DNA of 64,000 bases. It comes from Gonatopus flavifemur (taxonomy: Eukaryota > Arthropoda > Insecta > Hymenoptera > Dryinidae). Below, in pieces: positions 57,937-64,000 of the stretch (position 1 is the stretch's first letter; every line of letters starts with the position of its first letter). The position numbers were made by a program, and so were the translations under genes. Below the pieces are notes generated by a model, which saw only the letters and a program-made list of their open reading frames with translations, did not search any database and had not been told where the DNA came from. The stretch is from positions 6,922,501-6,986,500 of the forward strand of contig JAFFJZ010000013.1 in assembly GCA_018340375.1 (NCBI GenBank), given 5' to 3'.

Positions 57937-58956
57937 TTTGATAAAGTTTTCCCAACAAAAGGCAACAAAATATAATAATAGGTGAAAAATAAACTTGACT
58001 CATCGAAAATATCAACTCAGATAGCGCTGGAACGTATTATGAACATGCTCAAAACATGGTTCTCTGAAGAGTGTGTTGAAAACGTTCGAGGATATTTTTG
58101 ATATTTTTTTTCACTCAGACAACAATCAGCAATTCAATTAATCAACTAGTTGAATTTTCGTACAGAGGTAAGATACAGTAGCTCCAATAAAATCAATAAA
58201 CTAACCTAAAAAACCGACTCACGCGCGACCAAGGCACCAGTCTTCCCTGCAATAATGACAACTAATGAGAGCTTCACCGTCGAGACAAGGACTGTGAACT
58301 CAATATGAGATTTTGTAACATTGTTTGCAGCACTGCAAGCGTAAGGTAGCGCAACTATCTGGTTTCCCCACAAATGGAATAACTATGCTTTAGTGTTCAA
58401 ATATATACTTTCGCTAACTATCGCTTGGAGTGTTGTGAACAGTTCTAACCCGGAGAAAAATGTGGGTCGAAAATGAAATAGTGATTTTGGATAAAAGGTT
58501 CAGAATTTTTCCTCAAATCTGAGAGTATTTCTTGAAATTTGAGAATATTTCTTAAGCTTGTAATAAAGATAAAATGGTTCACATTTCTGTTGAATTTTAC
58601 TTGAAAATGGATTACAAATTCTGAATACTTGACAAAGAATAGGAAGAAAATATGAACTTTCCAAAAGTCGAACATTAAATTTTACAAAGTGAATAAAAAA
58701 ATTTCGAAATTGAATTTTAGGAAAATTCCAGGAAAATCTTTCCGTTGGGAAGATTATAACGATATGCTTGCAGATGAAAAGGGAAATGCAAACTCGTGAC
58801 AAAGGTTAAATTGCTATCTGGAGAAATTTGTTTGAATCAAATAAAAAATACATAAGGAAAATTCATTCATTTAAAAAAAAATGTCATTAATTCAAAAAAC
58901 TTTGACAGCAGATTGATACGTAAATTATTTCCGTGAATTTGAAGAAAAACACACTA
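57937..58956. other. 5' region of the hAT, no gene
   Basis: Upstream of the transposase start on the minus strand. Short frames on both strands near 58445-58802 are AT-rich and unconvincing. Confidence 0.5.
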
Positions 58957-59135
58957 CCCTGGTTGAAGTCGCATAGCAATTCGAAAGAAAATGTTCTTAT
59001 TATGAAACACTATGGATTTTGCAACAGGATATTCATAAGTAAACCATGAAGTCCTATGAATATCCTGTTGCAAAATCCATAGTGTTTCATAATAAGAACA
59101 TTTTCTTATGAATTGCTATGACACTTGAACCAGGG
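58957..59135. mobile_element. 179-bp near-perfect hairpin MITE, TA duplication
   Basis: CCCTGGTTGAAGT to ACTTGAACCAGGG between TA dinucleotides. Arms of more than 75 bp are almost perfectly complementary (AGAAAATGTTCTTATTATG etc.) with a loop of about 15 bases. It lies inside the hAT, so it inserted later still. Confidence 0.93.
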
Positions 59136-60372
59136 TAAGGAATAGAACAGTTCAAACAACCATGCACGGCAGTTTGATGAGTTCATGCACAAAGCGTGTT
59201 TGAATGTATCCAATTTCCGTACATACACTTTAAATTCGAATGTTTTATTTTGATGCACTCAGAGTTTGAAGCCTGCAGTCGCTTTTAAAACGCTTCAAAG
59301 CATGTAAATATATTCATAAAATAGATAAAATGTTCAATTATCAAATACTTAATCTGAGTTATTAACACATTTGTATATTCTTAAGTGTTTAAAAAGTGAG
59401 TAAATGATTTAAATACTGTGAGTATATTAACATAAAACACTTGAATTTACATTTTCCGCTCCCTTCGTGCTTGAACGCATTTGATAACTGGAAAAAAACT
59501 TCTATATTTTTGCCGCCCCCTGAAATTTGCCGCCCTGGGCTATAGACCCTTGAGCCCCCCCCTAAAGACGTCCCTGATTATATAGCCATGATATTATCAT
59601 GGATTAAAAACTTCTAAGTTTTTTCAATCACCCGTACCTTAATTTCAATTTTCATACACAATAACTTGAACATTCAGTAACATGTATTTGGATTCCTATT
59701 TCAGTTCACAAAAATTGGATATTCATTAACATATTTACATGAAACTTCAATAACATGTGACAGAAGCAGTTTCTATTCACGTGATTGAGGAAGTTCTTCG
59801 AATTTCAATCACATATTAATGAAAATTCAGTTATCAAGCCATATTATTATGAATAATATAATATAGCAAAAATTGAAAATTCAATTACATGTAATTGAAT
59901 TCCTAATTCAATCACCAAGATTTGGAAATTTCATTCACAAGTATACTTGAAAAATAAATGAAATTCCAAGAAATTTTTAACAGTGTACCCTGCTTATCAT
60001 ATGCAGGCGCTCATAGAAATCCCCCCTCTCTCTTTTTTTCTTTGTTACACGCCAATTAAAGAGGTACAGAAAATCTCTATGGGCGAAATTCACTTTAATT
60101 AGTATTCTATTCTCTCCACCTTGACTCATACTGAGACCTTTCAGGTATCACATACGCTGCAGAGGTAGAATATTACCTTAGAAAAGAATCATAATCGTAT
60201 TCGTAATGCAATTAAGAGAGTCAATAATTTTAAAATCTTCTTATTCATTCGTAAGCTGAACAAAATGTATCAAATCTATTCTATTGAATCTAATGATGAC
60301 CACTGTTCGAATTGATTTTCTAAAATATGACCACTCTTGTTTTTTATAATGATTGGCAACGCAAAATATCCT

Positions 60373-60439
60373 ACTGGAGAAAATGTTGCGAAATGTTTCT
60401 GGGACATTCTAAAAACGTTTCGCAACATTTTATCCAGTG
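60373..60439. repeat. 67-bp hairpin
   Basis: ACTGGAGAAAATGTTGCGAAA inverted against TTTCGCAACATTTTATCCAGT. Part of the interior of the CAGGGTGTCTAC element. Confidence 0.85.
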
Positions 60440-60704
60440 GTTAGATATCATATGAAATCTGTGTCATCATTCAGTGAATAAATTGTTTCTCTGTAACAAA
60501 AAATGCATGTTTTGTGTTTTGCATCCTATTTTCTGATCATTTCATTTAAAAAATTAATTAAAAAAATGTTTTCAAACAATTTTTAATTTTTCCCAATGGT
60601 TGCGCGAAATTCCTGACCTTTTCCCGTTTTTTCCCGACTTTGTCAAATGCCCGGCTGTTTCCCGGATTCCCGGATTTTCCCGAGTCGTAGACACCCTGGG
60701 ATAA

Positions 60705-60770
60705 TAGACAGGGTTGGAGGAGTTCATCAAACCAGTCATAAGACTGATTACTTCATGATCATGATGATGA
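60705..60770 (+). pseudogene. 3' end of the interrupted LINE
   Basis: After the second GGATAAT the LINE frame continues for about a dozen codons (RQGWRSSSNQSYD) to a TAA, then ATGATCATGATGATGA, the short simple tail typical of RTE-like elements. Confidence 0.8.
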
Positions 60771-61314
60771 CACTCTCAGAGAACATTTGCGATATTAAAA
60801 TGCACCTTTCATAGATATATTATTCTCAAAACACAAATTAAAATATCATATTGTCCAAAGGTCTGTAGCCTGTCAACAACATTATCCGCCATTAATGAAT
60901 TCATGGCATGACGATACTTGCGCATGCGCTGTTCATCAATCTCCCTACAAACTTTGTACGCATATTGTACGCACGTCCCTAGAATTTTCGGAGCAGTCTC
61001 ATTCAAATGTTCTAAGAATCTTCTGAGTATATTTACGGATCTGCTACGCTCTTTGTGAGAATATTCGATGGAGCACATTTTACGGATGTCGTAGGAATAT
61101 TCTCAGAATATTCTGTGTTACATGGGTTGGATCGCATCGAAAGACGACACGTTTTTCCGTAACGGGATTCGAAAATTACCCGAAAGATGGAAAAAAGTGA
61201 TAGCCACCGATGGACAATACTTTGATTAATTTACTCGTTGGAACATTCTGTGCATATTGTTAGAATATTCGACATGTTTTTATGCTACTTTGGATATCAT
61301 CTAATTAATGTGTT
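60771..61314. other. no gene recognised
   Basis: A minus-strand frame of 89 codons (61078-60809) has an ATG but no family features. AATATTCTCAGAATATTC-type words here mirror those at 49060-49210. Confidence 0.4.
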
Positions 61315-61735
61315 CTTCATTTACATTCTACATATATTGATAGAGCTTTCACATACTAATTACATATGAAACAGTCCCGTTGAAATAATCTACGAATCTG
61401 CATGCAATATTCATCATACGTTGCAGTGCGTGCGTTACTAGGGATGCACTGGATGCAACTCGAATAGCAGTTAGAAATGATAAACATCAAAAGTTCCATT
61501 GATGTTTTACCTCATCGGAAGGTCCAATGAAACATAAAATGTTCACAAGATAACCATTTTGTACAATTGTCTGCTCATACCTCGCAAAGGGAAGCGTTTT
61601 CCCCAGGCTGCCACTCTTCTCTAGCTACAATTTCCCACTTCATCCTGTTTACTGAATCTATTGGCACAGAGAACAAGGAATAACCCTTCTGCACAGTATT
61701 CGAGCATCTTGGTGCGTTGCAAGTGGGCATTTTCA
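61315..61735. repeat. inverted copy of 44098-44510
   Basis: Near-identical reverse complement of the THAP-exon segment 17 kb away. Ends a few bases before the copia LTR. Confidence 0.9.
61581..61730 (-). CDS. THAP-domain first exon, copy 2
   Basis: Same 150-nt exon as 44102-44251, on the minus strand: ATG at 61730-61728, donor at the 61580/61581 boundary (GAG|GTATGAG). The two Cys residues are kept; the visible replacements are near SVPIDSVNR. The exon is intact in both copies, so the pair is young or both are under constraint. Confidence 0.66.
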
Positions 61736-61743
61736 AATAAGTA

Positions 61744-62037
61744 TGTTAGAAGAAATACTTGTTGAATTGACACCCGATATGCCGTAACATTATAGTTTCT
61801 TTTGGTTACCCTGTGTATAACTAGTGTAGAAGGGCATCCGCAATGCGTGCAAGCCTTTGGGCGGTTTTTCTTCTGTGCGTATGTGAGCTTTTTTGTTGTG
61901 TGCGCGCTCTATGCTCTCGCTCGTCTCTTCTTCCGTAAAACTTCCAAGATGGCGAGCACATGTCATATCGTATATGTTGGTTTTTAATCCAACGAATAAA
62001 TCCGTTTTTACCAATTAAGCGGTGTCTTCATTTAACA
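61744..62037 (+). mobile_element. copia 5' LTR, 294 bp
   Basis: Begins TGTTAGAAG and ends TTTAACA, with the perfect terminal inversion TGTTA/TAACA. It contains AATAAA near 61997 and is followed at once by a primer binding site. Confidence 0.88.
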
Positions 62038-62051
62038 GGTTATGGGCCCAG
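62038..62051 (+). promoter_or_regulatory. copia primer binding site
   Basis: GGTTATGGGCCCAG, the initiator-Met tRNA-derived priming site characteristic of Ty1/copia elements, directly after the LTR end. Confidence 0.9.
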
Positions 62052-62174
62052 ACCCGTCAACCTGCGCGTGAGGTATATTTTCGGAATCAAATGTGTTCTT
62101 GAGAGTTTTGATTTCGAATAAAAATCGCGTGTTTTCTCGTGTCAGCCGACCACGTGCGAAAGTGCAATGACACG

Positions 62175-62785
62175 ATGGAAAACGAGTTGTTTCAAGTTGC
62201 CAAGCTTGAAGGAGCAGAAAATTGGGCTTCGTGGAAATTCCAAGTGCGTGTTCAATTGATTGCCAAGGAAGTTTTCGAAATTACAACGGGAGATGAACCC
62301 AAGCCACAACTACAAGCAAACGCCACACCGGAGCAAGTTGCAGCACATTCAAAGGCCTTGAAGTTATGGGTAAAAGGAGATGGTTTGGCTCAAAGAATTA
62401 TTGCAATGACTGTAAGTGAAACAAATCTTTTACATATCATAAATTGTACATCGGCCAATGAAATCTGGAGAAGGCTGAATGATTTGTATGAACAGGGAAA
62501 CGAAGTTTCAATTCATTTATTACATCAAGAATGGTAGTCTATGAGTAAAGATTAATCAGAAGATTTTGCTACATACATTTGTGAAGTAAAAGATTTAGCT
62601 TTTAGACAGAACGCCCTCAAAGAGTCCATCTCTGATCGGATGATAATAACCAAGATTCTAATGACTTTACCATCTTCGATGCAACACTTTGTAACTGCCT
62701 GGGAGTCTACGAGTACTGAGGAAAGGACTCTGGAAAACCTTGTAAATAGATTATTATTAGAAGAAAAAAGGAACAACTTAATGTC
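62175..62785 (+). pseudogene. Ty1/copia gag, truncated
   Basis: Capsid-type protein of a copia element. ATG 62175 gives MENELFQVAKLEGAENWASW, the canonical start (LEG..NW..WK); the frame is open a little upstream without ATG. Two stops (TAG 62535-62537, TAA 62553-62555) interrupt it. After those it continues through MTLPSSMQHFVTAWEST to RLLLEEKRNNL, and then the dispersed repeat begins at 62787; no zinc knuckle or pol follows. Confidence 0.92.
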
Positions 62786-62786
62786 T

Positions 62787-63429
62787 GGAATAACTCTGTT
62801 GATGATGGTGAAAAGTTTTTAACCTAACGGGGAACCGAACCTCCTCCACCTACCTACCTAACCTACCGAAACCTAACACCTTGCCAACGTAGCTATTCCG
62901 CACTTTGAAATTCAGAGCTCATTTGATAAAGACATTTGCTAGTAAACAGTTCCATCAGTCCCCTGGTGGTTGTACCATGAAAGTTGACCCGCTACATTTG
63001 AACTACACATTCTTCGTACTTTTACATATCGGAATCATCGCGCTGAAAAATTGTCAAAATTCATTCCCGTAAAATATAAGTGATAAAATTGACAGTGCTT
63101 AGAAAAGTGATTTCAATAAACATAACATAAAGACATAACCCTACTTTTGGAATTTGTTTTTGTTTTGTATCTAATAAAACATAAAATTCTTCATAACAGT
63201 GATAAATGAATGTGATTTTTATGATAAGATTATATTTTGGTTTGAATTGATTATTTCATGCTTTCCATTGAAAAATTATTCATATTATGTTATGTGTAAG
63301 AAGTGAACTAGAAAATATTACAAGTTATGAATGTATCATCATGATTCTTCAAGTGTCCCTGTTTTTCATCAAAATCAAATCCCGAAGGAAACTGTTGTGA
63401 AATCATGTTTATGGTATGTAAGAGTCACA
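62787..63429. repeat. dispersed repeat, copy 2
   Basis: About 640 bp similar to 29140-29778. It cuts the copia gag and is itself cut by a mariner at TA 63430. Confidence 0.88.
62831..62895 (-). other. tRNA-like module
   Basis: Same module as at 29178-29245: A box TAGCTACGTTGG (62895-62884) and B box GGTTCGGTTCC (62841-62831) on the minus strand. Both boxes are unchanged between the two copies although the CTACC repeat between them differs. Confidence 0.6.
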
Positions 63430-63431
63430 TA

Positions 63432-64000
63432 CGAGGTGTGTTCAAAAAGTAACAAGAATTTTTTAATTTCGCGGGTTTGGAGAGTCCGCCTGTATAAAAT
63501 TCTTCTTCATTATGTTGGTACACATGCCCCTGAAGTACGATAAAATTTTCAGCGATATTCATTGCTCACTTCTTAAGTGGCAGCCGCTAACGTTAGACGT
63601 GTTCTTCGAGCTCGGTGATTTTCGTTTGTGAAAAAAATGGATCGAAGAATTTGTATTCAATTTTGCGTAAAAAATGAAATAAAGTGTGGTGAAGTTTGTA
63701 AAATGTTAACAAAGGCATATGGTGAGTCTGCTATGAGTGAAGCGAGGATTTACGAGTGGTATAAGCGTTTCCAAGATGGCCGCAAAAACGTTGAAGATGA
63801 CGAACGACCCGGACGCCCAAGCACATCAACAACCGATGAGAACGTGAAAAAAACGGCAGAAATGGTTATGAACGATCTCCGAATCACAATCAGAGAAGTC
63901 GCTGATGATGTTGGTGGATCAGTCGAAAAGCAATCCGAAAAAAACGCCCAGATTTGTGGCAAAACAATTCATGGCTTTTGCACCACGATAATGCACCTGC
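63432..64000 (+). mobile_element. mariner with internal deletion, right end off window
   Basis: Left TIR begins after TA at 63430-63431: CGAGGTGTGTTCAAAAAGTA. The uninterrupted target (GTCACATAGATC) is visible in copy 1 of the dispersed repeat near 29776. Confidence 0.9.
63637..64000 (+). pseudogene. mariner transposase with internal deletion
   Basis: ATG 63637 starts a normal mariner N-terminus with helix-turn-helix motifs (SEARIYEWYKRFQDG, IREVADDVGG). After residue about 90 a large part of the protein is missing, including the first catalytic Asp: the sequence jumps into the region before the second Asp, which is read in another frame (RKKRPDLWQNNSWLLHHDN). It is a deletion derivative that cannot make active transposase. 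The C-terminus and right TIR are outside the window. Confidence 0.88.

Larger units (their letters stand above)
54857..59576 (-). mobile_element. 4.7-kb hAT transposon with perfect 8-bp duplication
   Basis: Ends CAGGGGCGTCTTTA (54857) and inverted CAGGGACGTCTTTA (to 59576; 13 of 14). Flanked by ATTATATA on both sides (54849-54856 and 59577-59584). Subterminal GCCGCCC words occur on both ends. It encodes a nearly intact ZMYM/DUF4371-type transposase on the minus strand. The youngest visible member of the nest: it interrupts the CACTGTTAAAAA element. Confidence 0.96.
52160..59985. mobile_element. CACTGTTAAAAA element with TA duplication, nested
   Basis: CACTGTTAAAAATTTC at 52160 and inverted at the other end (GAAATTTTTAACAGTG ending 59985, allowing one shift), TA on both flanks. 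Without nested inserts it is about 0.83 kb, filled with CAATAACATGTGAATGGAA-type words, and carries a tRNA-like module 160 bp from its left end. No ORF of its own. Confidence 0.82.
51913..60704. mobile_element. 8.8-kb composite, TIR CAGGGTGTCTAC, 7-bp duplication
   Basis: Perfect 12-bp ends CAGGGTGTCTAC and GTAGACACCCTG, each followed inward by runs of TTCCCGG/CCCGAC words. GGATAAT is directly repeated at both flanks (51906-51912, 60705-60711). With the insert removed, the LINE frame reads on through its C-terminus. The ends look hAT-like (CAGGG), though hAT would give 8 bp. Most of its length is later insertions. Confidence 0.9.

Noticed and set aside
44098..61735. Large genomic inversion or segmental duplication
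   Set aside because: Similarity between the two segments is limited to about 413 bp around the THAP exon and does not extend into flanks, so two element copies explain it better.

Overview
The window reads as a stretch of eukaryotic nuclear DNA, almost certainly from an insect or another arthropod. It is AT-rich and crowded with transposable elements of arthropod type: BEL/Pao, Ty1/copia, RTE-like LINE, mariner DD34D, hAT with a ZMYM/TTF-type transposase, THAP-domain exons, and many terminal-inverted-repeat (TIR) miniatures. Coding remnants carry splice donors and acceptors. I found no convincing host gene, no bacterial gene and no CRISPR array. The species cannot be named from the sequence alone.

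Layout. 1-3009: broken BEL/Pao pol (reverse transcriptase, RNase H, integrase, DUF5641), one frame interrupted by five stops. 3010-8000: a THAP exon, two large inverted repeats, and a duplicated 102-nt exon pair. 8250-11000: a miniature element and an array of alternating palindromes. 11860-13875: possible LTR, a palindromic element and a mariner remnant. 14844-24096: several CACTG-ended elements, dominated by two opposite copies of a 2.28-kb element (15800-18078 and 21573-24096). 25480-40264: a 14.8-kb hAT element framed by the 8-bp duplication CTCCACAG; its transposase is split into exons, decayed, and swollen by insertions. 40265-49447: inverted-repeat arm, small hAT derivative with a perfect 8-bp duplication, second THAP exon, second mariner, and a block built from variants of CCAGTACTGG. 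49448-60770: an RTE-like LINE holding a four-level nest of insertions, ending in a nearly intact 4.7-kb hAT with duplicated ATTATATA. 61315-64000: inverted copy of the THAP exon, copia LTR with primer binding site and gag, a dispersed repeat, and an internally deleted mariner cut by the window end.

Two patterns look new to me. First, six tRNA-like modules (A box and B box at tRNA-like spacing) lie in this 64 kb; four are inside TIR elements flanked by TA, at least three of them non-autonomous, and two are in copies of a dispersed repeat. DNA transposons that carry a pol III promoter-like head would be an unusual hybrid of SINE and MITE. Second, many of the miniature elements are filled with degenerate repetitions of a short word that is private to each element (for example GGAAATTCCAGTAC, GATGGTAAT, CCAGTACTGG, ATTTACAAA), as if each had grown by copying its own short motif.

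Nesting gives a relative order of events: the LINE is oldest in its nest, then CAGGGTGTCTAC, then CACTGTTAAAAA, then the CAGGGTGACC element and the hAT. Paralogous empty sites directly show two insertions: the 248-bp CACTGT element at 22759 and the mariner at 63432.
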